A DNA stretch of 64,000 nt from Microbulbifer variabilis ATCC 700307 (GTDB lineage: Bacteria > Pseudomonadota > Gammaproteobacteria > Pseudomonadales > Cellvibrionaceae): assembly GCF_000380565.1 (NCBI RefSeq), contig NZ_AQYJ01000027.1, forward strand, positions 1 to 64,000, written 5' to 3'. Both the position numbers and the translations under genes were made by a program. Shown piece after piece: positions 8,473 through 17,986 of the stretch. Position 1 is the stretch's first letter; every line of letters begins with the position of its first letter. A model generated the notes under the pieces. That model made no database searches. It was given only the letters and a program-made list of their open reading frames with translations, and had not been told where the DNA came from.

Positions 8473-9603
8473 TTATGCTGCTGGTAAAGCTTCATCGGGT
8501 GATAAATTTTCAGCACTTAGCGTAATCTGCACTGGATCTACAGCTTCCTGCTCACTGGCCATATGAGTATTCCATCCCAGCAGGGGCTCATGTTCAGATT
8601 TCCGATTTAACTGTACCGGTGACACTTGCTTGGAAGGCAGTGATACGGAAAGTTCAAAATCCATTTCAATACCTGCGCTAAACTTAATAAACGCTTTTAA
8701 TGCTTCCAATTTCTGGGTTCCAGGAGCAATTGTCATAAATTGCTCATAGGCCATTGGTTCTATAATCACCCGGAATTTATTCTGTGCCTGGAAGCAATGA
8801 GTCCCCAGGATCGTGTTGGTACCAAGGCAATTATTCACCCCATCAGGAGCCTCATCACACGGAAGTCTACAGAGAATATCTTTGGGTAACGCATCCCATT
8901 GCCCCTGGAACTGCTCAATACTCACGATAAGATTAAAGTAGTGCTTGATCATACTGGTCAGAGCTGCCGCAGAGCATCGCTCCTGACCAAGGTGGCCGGC
9001 CATTCCCAACATTGCCTCATCAGGTATAGGCATCCGGTAACGCATTTCACTCGTGCCGAGTCCAGCCAGGGAAGCAATAGCTTGGGTGAAAAGATCAGGT
9101 TCACGCTCAGTGCGCAGGCGCTGCCGTTCATAATTCACTGGAAGTTGATATTTGTACCAAGCTTGGTAGAGCAGTGACACATGACGATGATTGAACATAT
9201 CGAGAAAATCACGCAGAGCCGTGTTATTTTCCCTCAGCTCTTTTTGCACAAGCTCAGTCAGGTAGTAAGGCATAACCCCCTGACTACCGATCAAACCGGT
9301 AAACCCAACCTCCATATGCCATTGGCTGACATCGGCGTCCTGCCCTTGTGCCCCAACGGATTGTTTTTTCTCAAGGCGTAGAACGTCTGACCCAACAAAT
9401 GAAAGCCCCGATTGAGCGCTAAAACGAACCAATTCTTTGGATGGTGGTGCGGCTCCGGCAATAGGCTCTTTACAGAACCCGCCATCCGACATTGACACTG
9501 CCCGCTCTACCAGACGTACAGCCTGAAAAAAGTCGAAATTGTAGGGTTCTCGGCGCAGCCGCTCTATTACAGTAAAGCTTTTTCGCCGGCGCGAGGTGGC
9601 CAT
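8473..9603 (-). CDS. tssG: TssG baseplate protein
   Basis: 376 aa. TssG, with two TssF and TssK, forms the wedge of the T6SS baseplate. Recognised by RLRREPYNFDFFQAVRLVE near the N-terminus, the segment GFTGLIGSQGVMPYYLTELV, DFLDMFNHRHVSLLYQAWYKY, and LTSMIKHYF with the later GTQKLEALKAFI. The ATG follows GAAGAG and lies inside the end of tssF, so the two genes overlap by 37 nt and are probably translationally coupled. clpV follows 39 nt downstream. Confidence 0.93.
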   Translation of the reverse strand: MATSRRRKSFTVIERLRREPYNFDFFQAVRLVERAVSMSDGGFCKEPIAGAAPPSKELVRFSAQSGLSFVGSDVLRLEKKQSVGAQGQDADVSQWHMEVGFTGLIGSQGVMPYYLTELVQKELRENNTALRDFLDMFNHRHVSLLYQAWYKYQLPVNYERQRLRTEREPDLFTQAIASLAGLGTSEMRYRMPIPDEAMLGMAGHLGQERCSAAALTSMIKHYFNLIVSIEQFQGQWDALPKDILCRLPCDEAPDGVNNCLGTNTILGTHCFQAQNKFRVIIEPMAYEQFMTIAPGTQKLEALKAFIKFSAGIEMDFELSVSLPSKQVSPVQLNRKSEHEPLLGWNTHMASEQEAVDPVQITLSAENLSPDEALPAA

Positions 9604-11396
9604 CTCTTCAAGTCTCCATCTCTGCCACTCATAGTGGCAATCAATTTGGTAAATGAATTAATAGAGCAATAGAGTCCTAAAAAGCGCTCAATAATACTGG
9701 CAAATAAGAGTGGGCTAGTACCAGTAAGCATCATAGAATCGAGTTCTATTTCCACTTCAGTACCCCGGCACAAAACTACACTCTGATCGATCTGTATCGG
9801 TGCGGTAACAGGCTTGGTTTGCAACTTAAGCAACGACTCAATTAAGTTGCGCGTGCTGGCAGAATCGCGAAAATCATATAGCCTGAATATCTCCTTGAGG
9901 GCGTCACAACCCTGATCACCTGATAGTGAAAGATGATTCAAATTCAGGTGCGAAATTAATCGCCAGAAACCACGCTCTCTTCTCGGAGGTCTCAATGTCG
10001 CTGTTGGCGCAACCACACTGGAAATACGACTGGCTGGAACATCTCCATCCACCACCTCTAGATAAGGTTGCGAATTTCCACTGGGTAGTTTTTTTGGCAA
10101 ATTGCGATTACAGCAAGTTAGCTTGATATCCAGCGTCTGGTCACTGATTCTGTGTGGATTAAAATCGAGATCTACCAGGCTGATATCAACCTCTGAAGCC
10201 TGTTCATTGCGATGCTCACCTTCAATAACATCTCTGCGCTGGCTGTACCAGAATGCCGATTGCTCCGCATGATGCTGACTATGCTTAATGCCATAAAATG
10301 GTCGGTAATTGGTCGTTTCTCCATCACCATCTGTCGCAGCGACCTCGTCAATGGAATAAATCTCCAAGCCATCACTGCGGCGAGCATCGGGCACAATATG
10401 ATAATTATATTGAGTGTGACTCAAGGGGATTGGATCAGCACTCTGACTAAATAAGTTGATTACCGGAGTGCAGCCAAGGGCAAACATACTGGGAACCAGT
10501 TGTTTTTCCAATTCTTCATGGGTTTCAGAAAGATAGAAATAGAGATTTAGTGTATCACCATAGCTCTCATTCAGAGCATTCTGCAAATTGGCAATATCCA
10601 GAAATAGGAATTTTTCTGGAAAAGCAAAATATTCTGTCAGTAGCCGATAGCCAATAAATGCTGTATCGGGGTAAGGCAACAATCCCTGATCTTCGTCCAG
10701 CCCTACCTGTTTGATATCATCAGGAGATAGAAATGTTGGTTTAGGGTCACTCTCACCATTGGCTACTACCAACTTTACACACTTTGTCAGCAACAAATCG
10801 TAAAGAGCATATACGTGCGTAGCTTGACCGCGCAGGAAAAAACGCAAATTTTCCGGTGTCATTTCCGCAAAACTTAAATCCGGGCTCAAAGCTTTTAAGG
10901 ACAATTTAAGAACCGCATTTGCCCCCTGGATATCATTACAACCAGGTGCAATAAAGGGCCTGGGCATCAGACTAGCGCTCACGGGCTGAAATGGACTGAT
11001 ATCTACCGGATAATTAGTAGTAAAGCGGCAGGTCTGTCCTTGAAAGCTTTCACTTTCCAATAAAGTACCAGCTGCCACCGGAGTGATAGCATCGAGATCT
11101 GCATCCGGCTCAAACTGTACAATAGCGCAGGAGGGAATTGGCCTTAGATAATGCGGATAAAGGGTTTCCAGCATGGCATCTGTCAGCTCGGGAAAATCAT
11201 CGCTGAGTTTCTGCTGTACCCTCGCATTCATATAAGCGAAACCCGATAACAAGCGTCCCACGAGAGGATCGTCAACTGTTTCCGCATCCAATTGTAATCG
11301 CGAGGCCGCTGCGGGATGCATCCGAGCAAATTCAGCAGAAGTTTGCTGAATAAAGGCTAATTCGCGCTCATAGAGATCGATTAATTTTTCACTCAT
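9567..11396 (-). CDS. tssF: TssF baseplate protein
   Basis: 609 aa, typical length. Conserved opening YERELAFIQQTSAEFARMHPAAA, followed by VGRLLSGFAYMNARVQQKL and the LTDAMLETLYPHYLRPIPS motif that marks the family. Later come FPEKFLFLDIANL and, near the C-terminus, RGTEVEIELD and SIIERFLGLYCSINSFTKL. It forms the baseplate wedge with TssG. The start codon overlaps the tssE stop by one base (TAATG), and the 3' end overlaps tssG. Confidence 0.94.
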   Translation of the reverse strand: MSEKLIDLYERELAFIQQTSAEFARMHPAAASRLQLDAETVDDPLVGRLLSGFAYMNARVQQKLSDDFPELTDAMLETLYPHYLRPIPSCAIVQFEPDADLDAITPVAAGTLLESESFQGQTCRFTTNYPVDISPFQPVSASLMPRPFIAPGCNDIQGANAVLKLSLKALSPDLSFAEMTPENLRFFLRGQATHVYALYDLLLTKCVKLVVANGESDPKPTFLSPDDIKQVGLDEDQGLLPYPDTAFIGYRLLTEYFAFPEKFLFLDIANLQNALNESYGDTLNLYFYLSETHEELEKQLVPSMFALGCTPVINLFSQSADPIPLSHTQYNYHIVPDARRSDGLEIYSIDEVAATDGDGETTNYRPFYGIKHSQHHAEQSAFWYSQRRDVIEGEHRNEQASEVDISLVDLDFNPHRISDQTLDIKLTCCNRNLPKKLPSGNSQPYLEVVDGDVPASRISSVVAPTATLRPPRRERGFWRLISHLNLNHLSLSGDQGCDALKEIFRLYDFRDSASTRNLIESLLKLQTKPVTAPIQIDQSVVLCRGTEVEIELDSMMLTGTSPLLFASIIERFLGLYCSINSFTKLIATMSGRDGDLKRWPPRAGEKALL

Positions 11397-11869
11397 TACA
11401 TAATCTCAGACACGTCTACCAGTTGGGTCACAGGGTTCAGGGCCGAATCAAACACAATCACTTCTGCCGCCGGGTTCACATGCAATACAGCTTCGACTCG
11501 AAAACGAATACTCGGATCCTCTACATCAACCTTTTCCTGGGTTGTGACTTTTACCGAGCGAATTCTTGGCTCAAAATTTAGGATTGTTTTTTCTATATCC
11601 CGGCAAAACTGTTTCCTGCTGCCCAATGAAGATAAATTTACTGTGGATAAATCCGGGAGACCATAATTAATATTAGAGTGCTCAAGATTATCCAGTCCAT
11701 CAGGAGCAGAAATACAGCGATAGCGCGTATTAAATAGGTACTCGAGATCGCGTCGCACTCCCTCACGTAATTGCCTCAGAACCTGATGGGATTGATGTAT
11801 ATCCATTCTGCTAGAAGAATCCAGCAGTCTGTCCAGAACCGGTGCCAGCAGGCGCTTTTCCTTTGCCAT
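11396..11869 (-). CDS. tssE: TssE, gp25-like baseplate protein
   Basis: 157 aa, gp25/lysozyme-like family. TssE links the baseplate wedge to the first sheath ring. Seen: RREGVRRDLEYLFNTRYR, NYGLPDLSTVN, and the conserved C-terminal EPRIRSVKVT followed by FRVEAVLHVNP. GGAGG lies 11 nt upstream of the ATG, at the very end of tssC2. It sits between tssC2 and tssF in tight succession. Confidence 0.94.
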   Translation of the reverse strand: MAKEKRLLAPVLDRLLDSSSRMDIHQSHQVLRQLREGVRRDLEYLFNTRYRCISAPDGLDNLEHSNINYGLPDLSTVNLSSLGSRKQFCRDIEKTILNFEPRIRSVKVTTQEKVDVEDPSIRFRVEAVLHVNPAAEVIVFDSALNPVTQLVDVSEIM

Positions 11870-11873
11870 AAAC

Positions 11874-13388
11874 CTAAGTGCCTCCTACACCTATGGTCGC
11901 CAAGGCCGTAGTCAGCTTCAGTTCAGAAACCAAATGATCAACGGTATAATGACTTTTCAAGTGGATAACACTTTGATAGCTACCTGCCTTGCCAGGCTCA
12001 TCAACCACCCTGACTCGTGCCTCGCGCAATGGATAGCGCGCAAGCATCTCCCACGAAAGATCGTCACGGCCAGTGGTATAGCGATCGAGCCACTGTTGTA
12101 ACTGGCGTTCACAGTCAGCGGCATTCATATAGGCACCAACCTTATCCCTGATCATTACCTTGATATAGTGTGCAAAGCGGGACGCACAAAGAATCTGCTG
12201 TAACATGGAACTGATACGCGCATTCGCTGTGGCGGCTTTCGAGGTGTATTGCTTAGCCTTTTGTAGAGACGGCACACTATTAAATGCGCTGTAAGGGGTA
12301 TCATAACAGTGGCTCAAGCAGGCAAATCCCAGCTCAGACAAATCCCTTTCCGCAAAATCTGTAACCAGAATCGAGGTGGACATACGCACCATGGAAGGAT
12401 TGCTATCCGGCCTATAGGGTATTTTCGGCAACTGGGTTACCAGACCGCCACCCAGGTGATCGCGGGCTACGCCACGAATATGGGAAAACCATCCCACCTC
12501 ACTAAATTCACGCAGCAGCACGGCGCCTAAGGCAAAACAGGCATTACCCCATAAATAGTGTCGGTTGTGAGAGGCATTAACCTGCTCCTGAAATCGCAAT
12601 CCACGATAGCGGGAAAATTCAACACTGTAAGGCTCGCGCATTAGTACATGCGGCAGGGTAACCGCAACAAAGCGGCTATCTTCCAGGTCGCGCAAACTAT
12701 TCCAGCGAATATACTCTTTCTGGCGAAAAACCTCGGAAAACTGGATTGGTTTTGCAAGGTCATCGAAATGATCAATACCAAAGAGATACGGAGTGGCGGC
12801 ACAAATGAAAGGAGCAAAAGCAGCTGCTGCCGTATGCGCTATCCCCTGTAGTGTAAATACGTCATCGTAGGGGTGATCCGGCATTGGTCGATGGCAGATA
12901 TAGTAATCGCCTAGTAGTAGGCCAAATGGCTCACCACCCGGAGTGCCGAACTCCTCGTTATAGATTAGGTGGAAAAGACCGGACTGATCAAAATCCGGAG
13001 CTCTTTCCATATCTTTGCTCAAATCCCGCCAGTTGGCATCCAGTAATTTGATCTTAATATTGTCCGAGTGCGGCGTATTAAAAACCAGCATGGACAAACC
13101 ACGCCAACTTGCTTCGAGTTGTTGGAAGCGAGGGTGATGAATGATCCGGTTTACCTGATCACAAATAAGCTCATCCAGCTCCATAATCACGCGGCTGAGA
13201 TACTGGCGAACAGAAAAATTATCCTTCTTTGAGCAGGGACAAATTTCAGTTAGCCAATATTCAAAGGCAAACAGATCATCTGGCTCACTTAAAAAGCGCC
13301 GAAGTTCGCGCTGCTCTCCCTTGGCCAACTTTTCCGGTAGTACGTCTACGTGATCTTCCATTATCTGGTCATGTGTTGCGCAAGGCAC
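11874..13388 (-). CDS. TssC2, second sheath large subunit
   Basis: A paralogue of the adjacent TssC1, with the same domain order: RFQQLEASWRGLSMLV, NEEFGTPGGEPFGLLLGDYY, EYIRWNSLRDLEDSRFVAVTLPHVLMREPY, and the C-terminal AHYIKVMIRDKVGAYM region with the final beta-strand (SVIHLKSHYTVDHLVSELKLT) used for sheath handshaking. The frame opens at TTG 13475 without a ribosome binding site. GTG 13388 (504 aa) has GGGAG 7 nt upstream and is preferred here. No second TssB accompanies it in the window. It may replace or mix with TssC1 in the sheath, or act at the sheath end. Role is inference. Confidence 0.85.
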   Translation of the reverse strand: MPCATHDQIMEDHVDVLPEKLAKGEQRELRRFLSEPDDLFAFEYWLTEICPCSKKDNFSVRQYLSRVIMELDELICDQVNRIIHHPRFQQLEASWRGLSMLVFNTPHSDNIKIKLLDANWRDLSKDMERAPDFDQSGLFHLIYNEEFGTPGGEPFGLLLGDYYICHRPMPDHPYDDVFTLQGIAHTAAAAFAPFICAATPYLFGIDHFDDLAKPIQFSEVFRQKEYIRWNSLRDLEDSRFVAVTLPHVLMREPYSVEFSRYRGLRFQEQVNASHNRHYLWGNACFALGAVLLREFSEVGWFSHIRGVARDHLGGGLVTQLPKIPYRPDSNPSMVRMSTSILVTDFAERDLSELGFACLSHCYDTPYSAFNSVPSLQKAKQYTSKAATANARISSMLQQILCASRFAHYIKVMIRDKVGAYMNAADCERQLQQWLDRYTTGRDDLSWEMLARYPLREARVRVVDEPGKAGSYQSVIHLKSHYTVDHLVSELKLTTALATIGVGGT

Positions 13389-13493
13389 CGGAAAACTCCC
13401 ACAAGCATTGTTCCTGAGAGACTCGACAGAATCCTGGCCTTGAGCAAGGCCCTTTGAAGAGGTGGCCCGCCTCAAACAGACGGGCCTGTGGCA

Positions 13494-14981
13494 TTATCCA
13501 GCGGACGGGATATTCGCCACCATACGCATGGATGTAGTCAGCTCTTCCATCTGCAGCCAAGGCTTCAAATAAGCAACTGCACTGTAACAGCCAGGCTGTC
13601 CTGGAATTTCCTTCACTTCCACACGGGCCTCAGAGAGCGGGTACTTCGCCTTCATTTCCGGGCTCGCATCCGGGTTTGAGTTGGTGTACTGGGAAATCCA
13701 CTTGTTCAACCAGCGCTCACAGTCACTGGCTTCCATGAAAGAACCCACCTTGTCCCGAGCCATTACTTTCAGGTAATGGGCGATACGAGAAGTGGCCATC
13801 AGATAAGGTAAACGCGCGGAAATAGCTGCGTTTGCAGTTGCATCCGGGTCATCATAAGTCTTGGCTTTCTGTGCGCTCTGGGAACCGAAAAATACGGAAT
13901 AGTCAGTATTTTTATAATGGCACAGCGGCAGGAAGCCCTGAGCACTGAGTTCCGCTTCACGGCGGTCGGTAATACCGATTTCAGTAGGGCATTTCTGGTC
14001 AAGATCGCCGTCATCACTTTTAAACACGTGTGAGGGCAGACCTTCCACCTTACCACCACCCTCTGCACCGCGAATTGCAGTACACCAGGAGTTTTCAGCG
14101 AAAGCTTTGGTCATGGTGGTACCCATAACATAAGAAGCATTCATCCAGCAGTACTGGTCGTGCTCAGCCGGACGGGAAACACCGGACTCATCAACTTCAA
14201 ACTCCTCAAAATCAAAAGCTTCGATGGGCTTGGTGTTGGCGCCATAAGGGGTACGAGCCAGGGTGCGCGGCATTACCAAAGTCACGAAACGGGAATCATC
14301 ACTGTCGCGGAAGCTGCGCCACTTGATGTATTCAGCTGACTCAAAAATACCGCCGAGATCGCGGGGCTTGGACAGCTCAGTGTAATCATCAAAACCGAAC
14401 ATACCGGCGCCGGCAGCGGAAATAAACGGACAGAAGCCCGCTGCAGCAACATTCGACATCTTGCTCAGCAGCTCGATATCTTCTGGGTGGCTGGTAAATT
14501 CGAAATCACCAATCATGCAGCCATAAGGCTCACCACCAGCGGTGCCAAACTCTTCTTCATAGATTTTCTTAAAGGTCTGGCTCTGGTCAAACTCAACAGC
14601 TTTGTCCAGGTCACGGAACAGTTCACGCTTGCTCAGATTGAGCATGCGGATCTTCATTGTCGCCCCGGTTTCAGAGTTCATCACCAAGTGGTTGAGCCCA
14701 CGCCAGGAGCCTTCCAACTTTTGGAATTTTTCATCGTGCAGGATTGCGGACAGCTGCTTGGACATAGCCTGGTCAATCGCGCTAACCGCAGTTTTAATGG
14801 TCTGAGTCAGGTTGCGATCCCAGGTAACGGTACCTTTTAGGACCTGTTCAGTGAGGTTTGCAATCAGGTCTTGCGCTTCTTGAGGCTCAGTTTGCTTAGT
14901 TGCGGCAATCGCCTGGTCCAACAGGCTGGAAGATTGTTCCTCAGCTTCGCTTTCCGCTACATTTTCTACTTCTGTGCTCAT
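13494..14981 (-). CDS. tssC: TssC1 (VipB), sheath large subunit
   Basis: 495 aa, canonical TssC/VipB. With TssB it builds the contractile sheath around the Hcp tube. Motifs: [98 protein letters not shown] and the C-terminal strand [22 protein letters not shown]. The ATG overlaps the tssB stop (ATGA, 14978-14981), with GGAGAGGA just upstream, so it is coupled to tssB. Confidence 0.96.
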   Translation of the reverse strand: MSTEVENVAESEAEEQSSSLLDQAIAATKQTEPQEAQDLIANLTEQVLKGTVTWDRNLTQTIKTAVSAIDQAMSKQLSAILHDEKFQKLEGSWRGLNHLVMNSETGATMKIRMLNLSKRELFRDLDKAVEFDQSQTFKKIYEEEFGTAGGEPYGCMIGDFEFTSHPEDIELLSKMSNVAAAGFCPFISAAGAGMFGFDDYTELSKPRDLGGIFESAEYIKWRSFRDSDDSRFVTLVMPRTLARTPYGANTKPIEAFDFEEFEVDESGVSRPAEHDQYCWMNASYVMGTTMTKAFAENSWCTAIRGAEGGGKVEGLPSHVFKSDDGDLDQKCPTEIGITDRREAELSAQGFLPLCHYKNTDYSVFFGSQSAQKAKTYDDPDATANAAISARLPYLMATSRIAHYLKVMARDKVGSFMEASDCERWLNKWISQYTNSNPDASPEMKAKYPLSEARVEVKEIPGQPGCYSAVAYLKPWLQMEELTTSMRMVANIPSAG

Positions 14982-15499
14982 TCTGAGTCCTCTCCTTTAT
15001 CCTTGTTCAGGCCCAGCTGCTCGGAAATAGCGCCTACGTTTTCCGTGCTCTTCAGAATATCTTCCAGAACTTTCTCCAGCTCTTCTGAACGGTCAGCCTT
15101 GCTCAATAGGTCACGCAATTTACTGCGCGCCTCCAAAAGCTGCTTGAGCGGCTCAACCTGATCCACAATCTGCTCTGGGGAGAAGTCGTCCATTTGTCTG
15201 AAATCGAGATCCACGGCCATTTTACTGCCGTCACCTGACAGGGTGTTCTCCACCTGTAGGTTCAACTTCGGGTTTACCTTGGTCATTACATCGTTGAAAT
15301 TGTCACGATCGATTTGAACGAATTTACGATCTTTCAACGCCTTGCGATTTTCAGTGTTATCACCTGAATAATCGCCCATAACGCCCGCCACGAAAGGAAG
15401 CTCCTTTTTGACTTCTGCGCCATTAGTTTCAACATCATAAGTAATATGTACACGCGGCTTGCGCACACGCTTTAGTTTATTGTGGATGCTTTCAGACAT
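14978..15499 (-). CDS. tssB: TssB (VipA), sheath small subunit
   Basis: 173 aa. Typical VipA sequence: [93 protein letters not shown]. It pairs with TssC in the sheath. AAGGAG 7 nt before the ATG. It is the only free-standing TssB in the window, although three TssC-related proteins are encoded. Confidence 0.96.
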   Translation of the reverse strand: MSESIHNKLKRVRKPRVHITYDVETNGAEVKKELPFVAGVMGDYSGDNTENRKALKDRKFVQIDRDNFNDVMTKVNPKLNLQVENTLSGDGSKMAVDLDFRQMDDFSPEQIVDQVEPLKQLLEARSKLRDLLSKADRSEELEKVLEDILKSTENVGAISEQLGLNKDKGEDSE

Positions 15500-15544
15500 C
15501 TCAGGTCTCCTTTCCTAGATTTAGGGACTGCTGTTCTCAATTAA

Positions 15545-16849
15545 CTACCAACCTGTGCTGGCTTCTTCTTGTGGTTGACCGCCCCAAGCATCATCGGAAG
15601 CAGGCGCTGGCTCAGAAGTGGCAGGCGCAGGCTCAGATGCAGCCGGTGCAGACGAAGGGGTGCTGCTCGATACTGGTGGCGCCACGTAGCGCTGAGTATC
15701 GGTGCCATCCAGGCGCACTCCTGTGAGCTGGGAATAGAGCGCTCGGGACTGCTCATCCGGCAGCAACTCTGTCATCAATTCTGAAACCGTCATACGCCCC
15801 CAGCCAATCAGTCGTTCCAGACCTGGTGCCAGCGGAGTATGGGGCTCGTAAGTCCTGAAATACTTGGCGGCCTGCTCTAACAGGCGAAGTGCATCCTCAC
15901 GCGAGGACACAGGCCCTGTAGGTGCCGCGATAGCATTGGCCATCAATGTGGCCGCAACATTTGGGACAGCATCATCTGAGACAGCCTCAGCTGACGCTGA
16001 CTCATCACCTTGGGTCGTTGTTGCTTCAGCCTGAGCCGCTATCGATTCCAACTGGGTTTTATAAATAAATCTGGCTGTGCGCAGCACTTCATCCAAAAGA
16101 GAGGAAATATTGGTCGAAGGAGGGGCATCATGGCCGCAACTCTTACGCAGCACATCATTAATATTTTTGTAGTGAGCAATGCTGGACTCTATTGTCTCAA
16201 TCAGGTTCTGAGCCCACTCATTACTCGCACTGTTCACACACTGATTGACGTCCTCAAAACTATAACCCAAAGTTTCAATTCGTGCGGCTTTAGCATCGTC
16301 ATCAGCAATGCGATCAGCATCTCGCGCCTGCTGGTGCTGGAAGAAGGAAAAATCTCCGTAGTCTCCTTCGGGAGTGACCGGCGCACTGCGGATCGGCATC
16401 ATTAGAGTGCCATCGCCGCCATCACCGTTGAGGCCTGTCAGGGGGGCAACTTTTGTCTCAATGCCATCCTCATCCGGCAACGGGAATAAGCCATCCCAAA
16501 ATTCTTCTATAAGCTGGTCTATCAATTGGAAACCGTCGCGCAGCCCAGTAAAGCCATGCAGCCGGATAAGTGCCTCGGTATACCAACTGGCCACCTCCAG
16601 ATCCTTACCTTTCTTGGTAAGAATCTTTTCGGCAGATTTAGCTACATCACGCCAGGGCGCCAGAAGATCAGCATCTGTTTCATCGAACATAGCCGAGCGC
16701 TCAGCAGCCCGGGCGCTATTGCGCGCATCCTTGATGGAGTAGTAATCCGAGGTTGGAGAGCGATCCTCTCGGATATCCTCTCCGACGGGGCTGTCCGAGG
16801 TGATTGGAGCAATGAGTTCTTCGATATTTATTGTATTTGGGAATGCCAT
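15545..16849 (-). CDS. tssA: TssA, T6SS assembly protein with ImpA_N domain
   Basis: 434 aa. TssA proteins prime baseplate and sheath assembly. The ImpA N-terminal domain is clear: IEELIAPITSDSPVGEDIRED, DWASWY-type segment LEVASWYTEALIRLHGFTGLRDG, and EFWDGLFPLPDEDG. The middle (residues 180-350) is helical. The conserved C-terminal part RLLEQAAKYFRTYEPHTPLAPGLERLIGWGRM is followed by a Pro/Ala/Ser-rich tail of about 50 residues. AAGGGA lies 9 nt before the ATG. It heads the tssABCCEFG-clpV run, with 187 bases of AT-rich sequence upstream. Confidence 0.92.
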   Translation of the reverse strand: MAFPNTINIEELIAPITSDSPVGEDIREDRSPTSDYYSIKDARNSARAAERSAMFDETDADLLAPWRDVAKSAEKILTKKGKDLEVASWYTEALIRLHGFTGLRDGFQLIDQLIEEFWDGLFPLPDEDGIETKVAPLTGLNGDGGDGTLMMPIRSAPVTPEGDYGDFSFFQHQQARDADRIADDDAKAARIETLGYSFEDVNQCVNSASNEWAQNLIETIESSIAHYKNINDVLRKSCGHDAPPSTNISSLLDEVLRTARFIYKTQLESIAAQAEATTTQGDESASAEAVSDDAVPNVAATLMANAIAAPTGPVSSREDALRLLEQAAKYFRTYEPHTPLAPGLERLIGWGRMTVSELMTELLPDEQSRALYSQLTGVRLDGTDTQRYVAPPVSSSTPSSAPAASEPAPATSEPAPASDDAWGGQPQEEASTGW

Positions 16850-17036
16850 GAAAATAAGTCCCTTCTACCGAAACAATTCCTTCAATAAGAATCTCGAGAA
16901 GAGTACACGTTGTAAAGATCTAATCAAGGCAAATGACACGATGAGCCAACATTACCCTAAAAAAAGTGCATGAAGCACAAAGCTGTGCAAATTATTTTTG
17001 TTAAATTTTTAGTATTTAGGATTTTTTCAGGGGTCA

Positions 17037-17819
17037 TTACACGGTGATTACAGCTGAGCCCTTATTTTCTGCGGTACCTGAATCAGGATGTAATGACTGG
17101 AAAGTAGCCACTACCTGAATAAATTCTACTTTGCTCTGTGTAAAGCTTTGCAAATCGGTCCACAAAAACAAGGTATAAAAACTCTGCGAATTCTGAAAAA
17201 AAGCGACCAGATACTGCACGGAATCCTGGCCAATATTCGCACTCATCTCGTACAAAAGTCCTGTTTGCCATGAGTGTTCCACCGGATCGGGGCCACTCAA
17301 CCGCTCTCCGCCAGCAACCTTCTCCAGGCACTGCTTCATCTGCGCTTCACCGTAATCGGCAAGCGTGAGTTCAGCAGGAAGCTCTGAACGGTTCTGCGCC
17401 AAAACAATCAGATAGCGATTGGCCTCTACATTTCCAGCCTGAATCACCGCACCAGGATTCAGGTTATCGCATGAACTCCAGCTGCGCGGCGCACTCACAG
17501 AAATTCCGGGATCTGTACTGTGCAGTTTACCCAGTACTACTGGCAACTCCGATCCACCACTTTCACTGGATGCTTTAGTGCAGTGCAAAAGCTCAACGTC
17601 CAAGTACAATTGAGAGTGCCAACCGGAGTTCCACAATTTGTGCATAAATCGACAGGCTTCCGCCCTATCATCAGTTTTCTTTAATCGTGACCTGGAGCTG
17701 GCCATCAGGGCTTTTATTTGACTGAAACTAAATCCAAAATCACTACCCAGTGCCGCAATTGCCCGGCGCCTTTCATAAAGCTTCCTTATTTCCCCTGTAA
17801 ATACCACCACGTAAGACAT
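17037..17819 (-). CDS. Unrecognised T6SS-cluster protein, two-domain
   Basis: 260 aa, not recognised with certainty. Residues 5-72 (FTGEIRKLYERRRAIAALGS..., FSFSQIKALMASS, RLKKTDDRAEACRFMHKLWNSG) resemble a small helical module often found at protein N-termini, in which a residue pair is spaced around a 'vLK' strand. Residues 100-250 look like an alpha/beta fold of the DcrB/PsbP kind (RSWSSCDNLNPGA..., NRYLIVLAQNR, WQTGLLYEMSANIGQDSVQYLVAFFQNSQSFYTLFLWT, FIQVVATFQ). No signal peptide or membrane helix. It lies alone between a hairpin and the tssA promoter region, so it may be transcribed separately. Fold suggestions are impressions. Confidence 0.6.
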   Translation of the reverse strand: MSYVVVFTGEIRKLYERRRAIAALGSDFGFSFSQIKALMASSRSRLKKTDDRAEACRFMHKLWNSGWHSQLYLDVELLHCTKASSESGGSELPVVLGKLHSTDPGISVSAPRSWSSCDNLNPGAVIQAGNVEANRYLIVLAQNRSELPAELTLADYGEAQMKQCLEKVAGGERLSGPDPVEHSWQTGLLYEMSANIGQDSVQYLVAFFQNSQSFYTLFLWTDLQSFTQSKVEFIQVVATFQSLHPDSGTAENKGSAVITV

Positions 17820-17936
17820 ACCCTAACCCTAGCTTCCTGCAGCGATTGATAGGTAGGCAACCTCTGGACACACTCCGCATGTCCTGCCAACAAGCGATAC
17901 CCCCCATAGGGGAGACCATCGATCAATTATTTTCTC

Positions 17937-17965
17937 AACTCAATCACTCTATTATTAATTGAGTT
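17937..17965 (-). terminator. Hairpin downstream of SapC-like gene
   Basis: AACTCAAT at 17937-17944 pairs perfectly with ATTGAGTT at 17958-17965, with a 13-nt AT-rich loop. Read on the minus strand it lies 22 nt after the SapC-like stop and is followed by GAGAAAATAATT, a poor U-tract. Possible weak terminator ending the tssBC-fusion-to-sapC run. Confidence 0.4.
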
Positions 17966-17986
17966 CCATACTTATGACCCGATAAA

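Noticed and set aside
16850..17036. Possible sigma-54 promoter (TGGCTC with TTTGC) upstream of tssA
   Set aside because: The GG to GC distance is 15 nt, whereas sigma-54 sites need about 10, so it was dropped.
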